Positions 32,816 through 40,836 of a DNA stretch of 64,000 nucleotides are shown here, piece after piece. The stretch covers positions 27,674-91,673 of the forward strand of contig NZ_JAMBPR010000034.1 in the NCBI RefSeq assembly GCF_024206475.1, written 5' to 3'. Each line of letters starts with the position of its first letter. Position 1 is the first letter of the stretch. Made by a program: the position numbers and the translations under genes. The notes below the pieces were generated by a model. It worked only from the letters and a program-made list of their open reading frames with translations, was not told the DNA's origin and did not search any database. The DNA comes from Paraburkholderia sp. CNPSo 3274. Its GTDB lineage: Bacteria > Pseudomonadota > Gammaproteobacteria > Burkholderiales > Burkholderiaceae.

Positions 32816-33532
32816 ATGAAGAACGTCCTTTCCCAGCCGTTGCGCATCGTCCTTCGCAGCCTCGCGCTGTCCGGCTTCGTGCTGGCCGCGCAGTTTGCTA
32901 TTCAACCGGCCACGGCCGCCGATATCCCGCTGTACCCGACCGGTCCCGCGGAGGATTCGTCGTTCGTGCGTTTCGTCGATGGCGGATCGCATCCTGTGGA
33001 CGTGACCTCGGCAGGTTCGAAAGCGCGTCTGACGCTCGATGCCGCGAGCCCGGCCAGCCACTTCTTTCCGATCACCGCGGGCAAACCCGTGGCCGGTACG
33101 TTGACGGCCGGCGGCGCGCACCAGGATGTCAGCGCGACCGTGAAGCCCGGCGAGTTCGTCAGCATCGTTGCGCTCGACGGCGCGGAAAAGGGCGCGCGTT
33201 CGCAGGTCGTGACGGTCCGCGAAAAGCCGGACGACTTCAACGCGCTCAAAGCCTCGGTGGGCTTTTACAACCTCGATGCGCACTGCGCGACGCCCACGCT
33301 GAAAGTGCCGGGCCGCGACATCGTGCTGCTCGACGGCGTGGCCGCGCGGCAGAGCAAGCGCCGGCAAGTCAACCCGGTCGCGTTGTCGGTGCAACTCGCC
33401 TGCGGCGGCCAGCCGGTGGGTCAGCCGCTGAATCTGGGCACGCTCGTGGCGGGACAGCGTTACACGGTGTTTCTCGTGCCGGCCGGGGCACAGTCGCGCA
33501 TCTTCTTCGCGAACGACGCGGTGAGCCGCTGA
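32816..33532 (+). CDS. wssG: AlgF-like periplasmic polysaccharide O-acetylation protein (WssG-like)
   Basis: 238 aa. Cleavable signal peptide (LSGFVLAAQF...ATAAD) followed by an AlgF-type domain (IPLYPTGPAEDSSFVRFVDGG). AlgF is required for alginate O-acetylation and is thought to link the MBOAT donor to the periplasmic transferases. Here, placed between the SGNH protein and the MBOAT gene, it should serve cellulose acetylation. 43 bp from the preceding gene, 4 bp to the next. Confidence 0.82.
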   Translation: MKNVLSQPLRIVLRSLALSGFVLAAQFAIQPATAADIPLYPTGPAEDSSFVRFVDGGSHPVDVTSAGSKARLTLDAASPASHFFPITAGKPVAGTLTAGGAHQDVSATVKPGEFVSIVALDGAEKGARSQVVTVREKPDDFNALKASVGFYNLDAHCATPTLKVPGRDIVLLDGVAARQSKRRQVNPVALSVQLACGGQPVGQPLNLGTLVAGQRYTVFLVPAGAQSRIFFANDAVSR

Positions 33533-33536
33533 TCGC

Positions 33537-34946
33537 ATGGTTTTCGCGTCCCTCGAATTCCTGACGCTGTTTCTGCCGGCCTTCCTCGCGATCTACGTCG
33601 TGTCGCCGGCGCGCTGGCGCAACGGCGTGCTGCTCTTTTGCAGCTGGTTCTTCTACGCCTGGTGGAGCCCGGTCTTTCTGCTGCTGTTCATCGCGCTGAC
33701 CTTCTGCGGGTGGTTCGGGGGCGTGGTCATCGACCGCGCGCCGAGCCCGCGTGCGCGGGGCGGATGGCTCGCGGTCTTCATCGTCGTGAACGTCGCGATT
33801 CTGTGCTGGTACAAGTACGCCAACATCGTGGTCGATAGCCTCGACAATGTGCTGGCGGCAGGCCATGTGGGGCCGCTTCCCTGGCAACACGTCGTGTTGC
33901 CCATTGGACTGTCCTTCATCGTGCTGCAATCCATCTCGTACCTGATCGACGTGCAGCGCGGCACGGTCCCGGCCGACCGCAGCGTGATCCGCTATGGGGC
34001 CTATCAGGGAATGTTCGTACACCTGATCGCCGGGCCGATCATTCGCTATGCGTGGGTCAAGCGCGAGCTGGTGTCGCGCACGGTCGACTGGGACGCGTTT
34101 GCGGCGGGAGCGCGGCGCCTCATGGTGGGGATGAGCATGAAGGTGCTCGTGGCCGACACGCTGTCGCCCATCGTCGATGCGGTCTTCGGCATGCATGCGC
34201 CCACGCTGGCGGACGCGTGGCTCGGTTGCGGCTTCTATACGCTGCAGCTTTTCTTCGATTTCGCGGGCTATAGCGCCATGGCCATCGGGCTGGGGCAGAT
34301 GCTGGGCTTTCGCTTCCCCGAGAACTTCGACCATCCGTACCTCGCCAGCAGCATTCAGGACTTCTGGCGTCGCTGGCACTTGTCGCTGTCGAGCTGGATT
34401 CGCGATTACCTGTACATCCCGCTAGGCGGCAACCGCGATGGCGAGTGGCAAACCTCCCGAAACCTGCTGCTGACCATGGCCATCGCGGGCCTGTGGCACG
34501 GCGGAGATAGCTGGAACTTCCTGCTGTGGGGTATCGCTCACGGTGTGGCGCTGATGGTTGCGCGCCTCTGGCGGCGCGTCGGCATGCGCGCCGTGCCGCT
34601 CGGGTTGTCGCACGTGCTGACGCTCGTTTTCGTCATGCTCGCGTGGACGCTATTCCGCGCGGTGGGTTTTCATGCCGCGCTCGCCATGTACCGTGGCCAG
34701 TTCGGCTTGAACGGAATCGGCTTGAGCGACGCCACGATCGTGCTGCTGCGGCCCGTGCATGGGCTGGCCGCCGCGCTGGGCATCGTCTGTGTGCTGCTGC
34801 CGATCTGGGAATCGCGCTGGGGCCGCCTGGCAGACACGGCGCCGGGCCGGTTGTGGCAGGCCGTGTGGCCGCTCGCGGGCTTTCTGCTGTCGTTCGGGTT
34901 GATCGTCGCGCGCGGCGCGGTGCCTTTCCTTTACTTCCAGTTCTAA
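33537..34946 (+). CDS. wssH: MBOAT O-acyltransferase, AlgI-like (WssH-like)
   Basis: 469 aa polytopic membrane protein. It has the AlgI/DltB signature: FWRRWHLSLSSWIRDYLYIP (H281) and the invariant histidine H321 in LWHGGDSWNFLLWG. AlgI proteins move acetyl groups from a cytoplasmic donor across the inner membrane to periplasmic transferases. It begins 4 bp after the AlgF-like gene, and the AlgJ-like gene starts 4 bp after it, a tightly coupled set. The substrate is inferred to be cellulose from the operon. Confidence 0.93.
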   Translation: MVFASLEFLTLFLPAFLAIYVVSPARWRNGVLLFCSWFFYAWWSPVFLLLFIALTFCGWFGGVVIDRAPSPRARGGWLAVFIVVNVAILCWYKYANIVVDSLDNVLAAGHVGPLPWQHVVLPIGLSFIVLQSISYLIDVQRGTVPADRSVIRYGAYQGMFVHLIAGPIIRYAWVKRELVSRTVDWDAFAAGARRLMVGMSMKVLVADTLSPIVDAVFGMHAPTLADAWLGCGFYTLQLFFDFAGYSAMAIGLGQMLGFRFPENFDHPYLASSIQDFWRRWHLSLSSWIRDYLYIPLGGNRDGEWQTSRNLLLTMAIAGLWHGGDSWNFLLWGIAHGVALMVARLWRRVGMRAVPLGLSHVLTLVFVMLAWTLFRAVGFHAALAMYRGQFGLNGIGLSDATIVLLRPVHGLAAALGIVCVLLPIWESRWGRLADTAPGRLWQAVWPLAGFLLSFGLIVARGAVPFLYFQF

Positions 34947-34950
34947 CGCC

Positions 34951-36117
34951 ATGGAAGATCCCAAGCCGCTACCGCAAATTCCCGCTACGCGCGCCGGCAA
35001 GGTCGTTGCGGTCATCCTGATGGGCTTTCTGTTTGCGGGCCTGTTCTTCAATATCCGGTTCGCCGCGACGACGGCGTCGCTGTTGCCTCACGCCGTCACG
35101 CGTGCGGGCATGCTGGACGGTACGGTATCGAAGGAACTCGCCAGCCGCATGGCCGATACGCCGATCGCTGCCGACGCCGCGCGCATGCAGCGCGCGCTGG
35201 GCTGGCTGACGCTGGGCGATCTGGGCCCGCGCGTGCGGCGGGGCTGTCCCGGCTGGCTGTTTCTGCGCGACGAACTGAACGTGTACGCCGACGGCGACCA
35301 CCATCTCGCGGCGCGCGCCAGTACAGTCGCCGCAGTACAGCGCGAACTCGCGAGTCATGGCATCGCGTTGCTCGTCGCCGTGGTGCCCGACAAGTCGCGC
35401 ATCGAACCGCAACATCTGTGCGGCCTGTATCGGCCGGCATCGCTGAGCGCGCGTCTGAACGACTGGACATCGCGTCTCGCAGCCGTTGGCGTGCCGGTGG
35501 TGGACCTGGGCGCGGCGCTGCGCGGCGTGCCGGGCAACGCGTTTTTCCGGACTGACACGCACTGGACCCAGGACGGCGCGGGCGCTGCGGCGCGCGCGGT
35601 GGCGCAGCGCATTCAGGCGATGGGCGAGCCACCGGGTTCGAGCGTTTCGAGCCAGCCCGGCTACCGCGTTGCCGACAAGCCGCCCGCCCGGCGCCCCGGC
35701 GATCTCGTGCGACTGGCCGGCCTGGATGCGTTGCCGGTGTCCTGGCAGCCGAGAGCGGAGATCGTGACTGGCCGGGATTACCTTCACGTGGCCCAGGCGG
35801 CTGCGTCGGCCGACGATCTGTTCGGCGATGCCGATCTGCCGAGTATCGCGGTCATCGGCACCTCGTATTCGACGACGTCCGATTTCGTGCCTCAACTGGC
35901 GTTGGCGCTAGGGAGGGGCGTGGGGAATTTCGCGCGCGACGGCGGCAAGTTTGGCGGCTCGGCGCGCGCATATTTCGCGAGCGCGGCGTATGCCCAGACG
36001 CCGCCCAAACTTGTTGTTTGGGAACTGGACGAACGGGATTTGCAGGCGCCGCTCGAAGCGGAGGACGACGTTGTCGTGCCGAAATCCCGTCCGGTCGGCA
36101 CGATGGCTTCGCGTTGA
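34951..36117 (+). CDS. wssI: AlgJ/AlgX-like periplasmic O-acetyltransferase (WssI-like)
   Basis: 388 aa. One N-terminal TM/signal anchor (residues about 17-37), then an SGNH-like domain with DTHWT (D202, H204) and the nucleophile motif IGTSYS (S305). This is the arrangement of AlgJ/AlgX-type acetyltransferases, which place acetyl groups on the nascent polymer. Last gene of the operon; convergent with a small minus-strand gene 41 bp away. The WssJ homologue of Pseudomonas is absent. Confidence 0.85.
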   Translation: MEDPKPLPQIPATRAGKVVAVILMGFLFAGLFFNIRFAATTASLLPHAVTRAGMLDGTVSKELASRMADTPIAADAARMQRALGWLTLGDLGPRVRRGCPGWLFLRDELNVYADGDHHLAARASTVAAVQRELASHGIALLVAVVPDKSRIEPQHLCGLYRPASLSARLNDWTSRLAAVGVPVVDLGAALRGVPGNAFFRTDTHWTQDGAGAAARAVAQRIQAMGEPPGSSVSSQPGYRVADKPPARRPGDLVRLAGLDALPVSWQPRAEIVTGRDYLHVAQAAASADDLFGDADLPSIAVIGTSYSTTSDFVPQLALALGRGVGNFARDGGKFGGSARAYFASAAYAQTPPKLVVWELDERDLQAPLEAEDDVVVPKSRPVGTMASR

Positions 36118-36158
36118 GACTTTCGGTCCGGGAAATCGATGCAGCGGGCCAGCGACGA

Positions 36159-36536
36159 TCAGGCCTTCAGCAGCTCGGCTGCGAAAGAATTCGCATGCGC
36201 TACGGCCTCTTGCGCGTTGAGGAATACACCGAGCTGCTCCCAGCGCTCCTCGACCGCGTATGTGCCTTTTATCGCGAGCGCTCTCTGTACGCGCAATTGC
36301 GCTGCGTACTTGCCGTCCTCCAGGGGGCGAGCCGTCGCAACGATCCTGTGCGGAGGGCCGGATCTTTCTGGCTGGACTAACTGTGCAGGATCGCCAGGGA
36401 TGCCGACATCTTTCAACTCGTTTCGGGTGTTGCAGTCCGGGCAGTAGAAGCACCACCCCTCGTCCTCGTGACTGGCTCTGACCTGCCCGCGAGCCAGCAC
36501 GGCACGACATTCAACGTTTTCGCAGATGAACGGCAT
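36159..36536 (-). CDS. small zinc-ribbon protein, function unknown
   Basis: 125 aa. The N-terminal half has four cysteines in two pairs (MPFICENVEC and CFYCPDC) suggesting a zinc ribbon. The C-terminal half (ALAIKGTYAVEERWEQLG, EAVAHANSFAAELL) is helical and unrecognised. ATG 36536 has GGAG 6 nt upstream, better than the upstream in-frame start at 36572. Not obviously related to the cellulose operon with which it converges. Confidence 0.65.
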   Translation of the reverse strand: MPFICENVECRAVLARGQVRASHEDEGWCFYCPDCNTRNELKDVGIPGDPAQLVQPERSGPPHRIVATARPLEDGKYAAQLRVQRALAIKGTYAVEERWEQLGVFLNAQEAVAHANSFAAELLKA

Positions 36537-36653
36537 CGCAGTCTCCGGAGTTGTTTGAAGGGAGCCTAGCACGTCCGCCGCCGGTCAACCATTGGCGATG
36601 TTGCCGGGCCCGACGTTAAGGAAAACCCTCAAGCGCGCGCCGACGTCGTCGCG

Positions 36654-37115
36654 TTAAGCGGCACTCGCAACGCTCCATGTCGCCCGATGGGCGTACTCGG
36701 AGAAGCTGACCTCTGCCCCGAACGGCAGAGCGCAGTCCTGGGTGTAAAAGAAGAACCACGCTCCCTCGCGCGCAAAGTGCGCCCGGAAACAGGTCGAATC
36801 GTCACGCACTTCCGGCGCGTCGGAACAGCGAAACCAGTAGGTGATCCCGTCCAGAACACCGTGGGCGAGGCGGTGCGAAGGGACCTTTTCGCAAGCCGGG
36901 GATTGGTAGGCAAGGGCGCGGCTCACTCTCCCACCGGGCAGGAGAACGGTCACTTGACCGGCGACGCGATCCTCGCAACTGGGGGCCGTGTTATTCGGAG
37001 CCGGATCGATTGCGTCGCCACCCGTGCCGGGATGCCAAATCAGGGAGCGAACGTGTGCGAGGTGGAAGGACGGTATCGCCTTCGATCCGGGGCGAAAGGG
37101 CTTGATGTTTGCCAC
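36654..37115 (-). CDS. hypothetical protein
   Basis: 153 aa from GTG 37115, chosen because CAGGAG lies 7 nt upstream; the frame is open to 37244. Contains three cysteines spread through SPACEKVPSHRL, WFRCSDAP and TQDCALPFGAEV and an aromatic C-terminal half (GAWFFFYTQD). No signal peptide or known domain is apparent. The bases between 37116 and 37357 hold no gene that I can see. Confidence 0.5.
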   Translation of the reverse strand: MANIKPFRPGSKAIPSFHLAHVRSLIWHPGTGGDAIDPAPNNTAPSCEDRVAGQVTVLLPGGRVSRALAYQSPACEKVPSHRLAHGVLDGITYWFRCSDAPEVRDDSTCFRAHFAREGAWFFFYTQDCALPFGAEVSFSEYAHRATWSVASAA

Positions 37116-37357
37116 GCTGCGGCTCCTGTGCAATTGGTTCTCGGGGCAATTGCAAGGATAGGATTGCACGGGCTGGAAGCCTGCGACCTGGCGGCGCACA
37201 TTGAGGCTCCACTCTACCTTTTGGGCAGAGCGGCCTTTTATCAATCGCGTGCGGTTGATATGTCCACTAACATATCGAGCGTGATCGCGAGCCGCCGGAA
37301 ACGGTAAGCGAAATACCGATAAGGCCAGCGCTAGAACGCACTGGCCGGGTCTACGCG

Positions 37358-38620
37358 CTACGCGACCTTGCGAGTCAAATCCACCTGTCCCGAGGCGCCG
37401 GCGCTCAGCTCGGCGCGATCCGACTCGGGCACTTCACCCGCGCGCCGATGGATGTCGTGCGTGACGAAGCCTTGCTCGCGGCTCGGTATCGCGAACCAGT
37501 CCGGACGTGCAAACGACGCGCGAATGTCTTCAACTCCGCTCGACCAGTGCTCGTTCATGGTGTCGGCACTGAATTCGTAGTCCTTGTAATGTCCTTCGTA
37601 AGGCTTGTTCTTGTAGATCAGATGAACCACATTGATCGACGAACCATCGGCCACATTCTCGGCGAGCCGGAAAAGGGGATCACTGCGGCGCGCTTCGGCA
37701 GGTACGTGCTCGAGGAGTTCCTTGATAAAGCGCGCGTGCTTTTGCCGGTCGGCAAGCATGTTGGTGATGGCGCGCGTGCGGCTCGAATATTGAATGTCCT
37801 TGGCTCGCTCGGCCACGTCCATGAAATCGGCGGGTACGTTGCCGCTCGCGCTCCATAGATCGACCTGGAATACGAGCGTGTCCTTGTGGTCCGCGTCACG
37901 CAGCACCTCCGTGAGCGGTGTGTTCGACACGAGGCCGCCGTCCCAGTAATACTCGCCTTCGATTTCCACGGCCGGAAAGCCCGGCGGCAGCGCGCCGGAT
38001 GCCATGAAGTGCTCGGGCTCGAGCCGCATTTTCGCGTTGTCGAAATAGACGAGATTGCCGCTGCGCACGTTCACGGCGCCCACTGACACCCGGATTGGGC
38101 CATCGTTGATACGGTCGAAATCGGCGAAACGTTGCAGCGTCGACTTCAATGCGGCGGTGTCGTAGTAACTTACCGCAGTCGGCGTTGCCTTATGCCAGCC
38201 CGCGACAGGCAGCGGGCGGCGCGGTGCGAAAAAGCCTGGCTGACCTTCAGTGAGCGCACGACCCGCGGCCCACATGCTGGCCCAACGGCGCGACAATTCT
38301 TGATGGCTGAACATCGGCATGGCGAGCGCGCCGAGGTTCCCGAACCAGTCGAGCGGATGGCAGATCGACTCCCAAAAGCCACGCAGCGCTTCGACGCGCC
38401 GCGCGGGCTCGTTGCCCGCAATAATCGCCGTGTTGAGCGCGCCGATCGACACGCCCGCAATGCGATGCGGTTCGACGCCAGCCTGCGCGAGCCCTTCGAA
38501 CACGCCGGCCTGATAGGACCCGAGCGCGCCGCCGCCCTGCAAAACAAGAGCGATTTCGTCGTAGCGCGGCAGCTCAAACGGCTTGCGCTCCGTGCGGACG
38601 GCTAGATTGCTGCTGCGCAT
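37358..38620 (-). CDS. patatin-like phospholipase with DUF3734-type C-terminus
   Basis: 420 aa. LVLQGGGALGSYQAG (oxyanion, residues about 26-40), GVSIG (Ser58), and EYYWDGGLVSNTPL (catalytic Asp) define the patatin domain. The C-terminal ~120 residues, including VVHLIYKNKPYEGHYKDYEFS, match the DUF3734 region found on many proteobacterial patatins. ATG 38620 has GGGAG 5 nt upstream. It lies 26 bp downstream of bdhA and in the same orientation, so it likely shares the ketone-body/PHB operon; a role in releasing acyl or hydroxyacyl groups is inferred. Confidence 0.9.
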   Translation of the reverse strand: MRSSNLAVRTERKPFELPRYDEIALVLQGGGALGSYQAGVFEGLAQAGVEPHRIAGVSIGALNTAIIAGNEPARRVEALRGFWESICHPLDWFGNLGALAMPMFSHQELSRRWASMWAAGRALTEGQPGFFAPRRPLPVAGWHKATPTAVSYYDTAALKSTLQRFADFDRINDGPIRVSVGAVNVRSGNLVYFDNAKMRLEPEHFMASGALPPGFPAVEIEGEYYWDGGLVSNTPLTEVLRDADHKDTLVFQVDLWSASGNVPADFMDVAERAKDIQYSSRTRAITNMLADRQKHARFIKELLEHVPAEARRSDPLFRLAENVADGSSINVVHLIYKNKPYEGHYKDYEFSADTMNEHWSSGVEDIRASFARPDWFAIPSREQGFVTHDIHRRAGEVPESDRAELSAGASGQVDLTRKVA

Positions 38621-38646
38621 ACGTTCTCCCTTCGTTCGTTGGTTGC

Positions 38647-39429
38647 TTAGTGCATCGACCAGCCGTGCGTGACGAGCACAGACTGGCCCGTCAACGCGGC
38701 CGACTCGAAGCCCGCGAGGAACGCGACCGTGTTGGCCACGTCGTCGAGCGAGGTGAACTCCCCGTCCACGGTGTCCTTGAGCATCACGTTCTTGACGACT
38801 TCGGCTTCCGAGATACCGAGTGCCTTGGCCTGCTCGGGAATCTGCTTGTCGACGAGCGGCGTACGGACGAAACCCGGGCACACGACGTTGGCGCGAACGC
38901 CGCGCGGACCGCCTTCCTTCGCCACTACGCGGGCAAGGCCGAGCAAACCGTGCTTCGCGGTGACATAAGCAGCCTTGAGCTTCGACGCCTCGTGCGAGTG
39001 CACCGATCCCATGTAGACGATCGAGCCGCCCTTGCCGCTGCCGTACATATGCTTGAGCGCGGCCTTGGTGGTGAGAAAGGCGCCGTCGAGATGGATCGCG
39101 AGCATCTTCTTCCAGTCGGCAAACGGGAACTCGTCCACAGGGCTGATAAACTGGATGCCCGCATTCGATACGAGCACGTCGATCCCACCGAAGACTTTCG
39201 CCGCTTCTTCGATGCCTGCATTCACGGCTTCTTCGTTGGTGACATCCATCGCCACGGCAAGGGCCTTGCCGCCCCCGGCCACGATGCTGTCCGCTACTTT
39301 TCCAGCGTTCGCGAGATTGAGGTCGGCGATCACGACCGCCGCACCCTGGCTCGCGAACGTGCGCGCGCAATGTTCGCCAATGCCGCTCGCGGCGCCCGTG
39401 ATGACTGCAACCTTATCTTTCAAAGACAT
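38647..39429 (-). CDS. bdhA: 3-hydroxybutyrate dehydrogenase (SDR)
   Basis: 260 aa short-chain dehydrogenase. NAD site TGAASGIG (residues 11-18), NAG in SNAGIQFI, catalytic Ser in MGSVHSHEAS and YVTAK with the Tyr/Lys pair. The region HSHEASKLKAAYVTAKHGL is characteristic of D-3-hydroxybutyrate dehydrogenases, which interconvert 3-hydroxybutyrate and acetoacetate in PHB turnover. It sits directly after acetoacetate decarboxylase (34-bp gap), consistent with joint acetoacetate metabolism. Confidence 0.93.
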   Translation of the reverse strand: MSLKDKVAVITGAASGIGEHCARTFASQGAAVVIADLNLANAGKVADSIVAGGGKALAVAMDVTNEEAVNAGIEEAAKVFGGIDVLVSNAGIQFISPVDEFPFADWKKMLAIHLDGAFLTTKAALKHMYGSGKGGSIVYMGSVHSHEASKLKAAYVTAKHGLLGLARVVAKEGGPRGVRANVVCPGFVRTPLVDKQIPEQAKALGISEAEVVKNVMLKDTVDGEFTSLDDVANTVAFLAGFESAALTGQSVLVTHGWSMH

Positions 39430-39463
39430 GCGTATTCCTTAATAAAAGCGATTTATATACAGA

Positions 39464-40261
39464 TCAGGCGAGCTCGGCTTCGGGTTCGCCCAGGGCGGCG
39501 TCCTGGCTCGATGTCGAGGCGAGATAGTCGAAGGCGACCTCGCCGATGTCGAGCGTGAGGTCCGCGATGACGTGACGTGCACCCACCACGCGACGCACCG
39601 GCAGATCGGCGACGGGCGCGAGCGCGTGCGGATGCAGCTCGATCGCGGCCGGTCCGCTCCATGCGCCTCGCACCGTCACGTCGCGCAGATAGAAGCGCAC
39701 GAGTTCGCAGATGCGCGCTGTGCCGTCCACATGCGGAATGATCTTGAGAAGATAGTTGGGCGTGTCGGCGAGCTTGCGGCGCTCGTCTTCGCTGTTGAGC
39801 ACGTGATGCTTGTAGCCCATCGTGCCGGTAGCGATGCGCTGCGTGCCGTAATCGAGCGTGCCAAGCAGCGTGTCGTTGCCATCGACTGCCAGCACGGGGC
39901 GCGCGAGCTTCTTCGGGAAGCCCCAGATTTCACGGCCGCCGGCAATCGGGCCTTCGTCGTCGAGATACATCGAATGCGTGTAATTCGCGAGGCGACCTTG
40001 CGGATCGCGTACGGAAATCACCTGTCCGCTTTCGGTGTAATCGCCAAAACCTGACGAGTCGGGCATGCGGATGAATTCGTAGTGAACGAGATTATTTTCC
40101 GGCTTTAGCGGCTCCGGCACGATGGCGCGCAGCGCATCGGGATCGGTTTCGTACGTGATGATGAAATATTCGCGATTGACGAAGCGAAACGGCGGCCGCG
40201 GATACGCGGGGTTGTGCATGGGCATCGCGAATGCATCGCGGCGGATTCTTGCCAGATCCAT
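39464..40261 (-). CDS. adc: acetoacetate decarboxylase
   Basis: 265 aa. EIWGFPKKLARP holds the adjacent lysines of the family, one forming the Schiff base with acetoacetate, and GTMGYKHH is also conserved. Converts acetoacetate to acetone and CO2. ATG 40261 follows GGAG; the frame continues upstream to 40357 without a better start. First gene of adc-bdhA-patatin, reading away from the histidine kinase gene. Confidence 0.93.
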   Translation of the reverse strand: MDLARIRRDAFAMPMHNPAYPRPPFRFVNREYFIITYETDPDALRAIVPEPLKPENNLVHYEFIRMPDSSGFGDYTESGQVISVRDPQGRLANYTHSMYLDDEGPIAGGREIWGFPKKLARPVLAVDGNDTLLGTLDYGTQRIATGTMGYKHHVLNSEDERRKLADTPNYLLKIIPHVDGTARICELVRFYLRDVTVRGAWSGPAAIELHPHALAPVADLPVRRVVGARHVIADLTLDIGEVAFDYLASTSSQDAALGEPEAELA

Positions 40262-40836
40262 ACTGTTCTCCAGGCTAGGCTGCGTGAAAACGTCGGGACA
40301 GATGTTAAATGGAAAACATGACACGATCGCATTTATGACGATAAAACACCGTTTCAATTTCGTTAAATAAAAAGGAAATTGAAAGTTTATTGATCATCTC
40401 GACGACATTTTCGTGTGACTGGCTCAACGCCGCGTATGCCGATTTCCGCTGCTTAATCATGACATTACGTTTGTTGCGCTGGAAACATATGATGAATGCT
40501 GCTCAAAACAGGAAATAGATTGATGCGTGGATTGGGAGAGGAGGCCAGCCACCTTGCACAGTGAAGGAACGCCTCGCCCCGGCATAGATGTAGTTCGTCG
40601 TAATTTAGAAGGAGTACGAAGGGTATGGCTGCGTGGGAGAAGCCGCCGCGATACTGCCTCGTCGCGCACTGAGCACCATGTTATATGACATCTCTATGGT
40701 TGGCTGGCGTAATATATCCCCGCTTCCAGCGGGGAAGCGGGCGGGGCCGGCTGTGACCGACTAGAATGGATTGGCACGCCTAAGCACGAGACGTGCTTCC
40801 TGCTTCGCGAGCCAGCGAGCATACCGGCGAGATGCG
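40262..40836. other. intergenic region between adc and the histidine kinase
   Basis: 575 bases, divergent flanking genes, so promoters in both directions are expected. The adc-proximal part (40300-40500) is AT-rich. No RNA gene or convincing ORF was seen; a hairpin near 40730 is listed separately. Confidence 0.5.
40719..40741. repeat. GC-rich inverted repeat upstream of the histidine kinase
   Basis: CCCGCTTCC (40719-40727) and GGAAGCGGG (40733-40741) pair perfectly around a 5-base loop, about 95 bp before the kinase start and just after an AT-rich AATATAT. No T-run follows. It shares the words CGCTTC, AGCGGGG and GGGGCCG with the region upstream of the cognate response regulator gene. Confidence 0.5.

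Noticed and set aside
20128..36117. A hidden BcsZ endoglucanase inside the cellulose operon
   Set aside because: All coding space is occupied by the ten named genes; no GH8-like sequence is present in any frame that I read.
37358..39370. Reading the DUF3734 patatin as a 670-aa protein extending into bdhA
   Set aside because: The extra N-terminal part is an alternate frame of bdhA, and ATG 38620 has a strong RBS.
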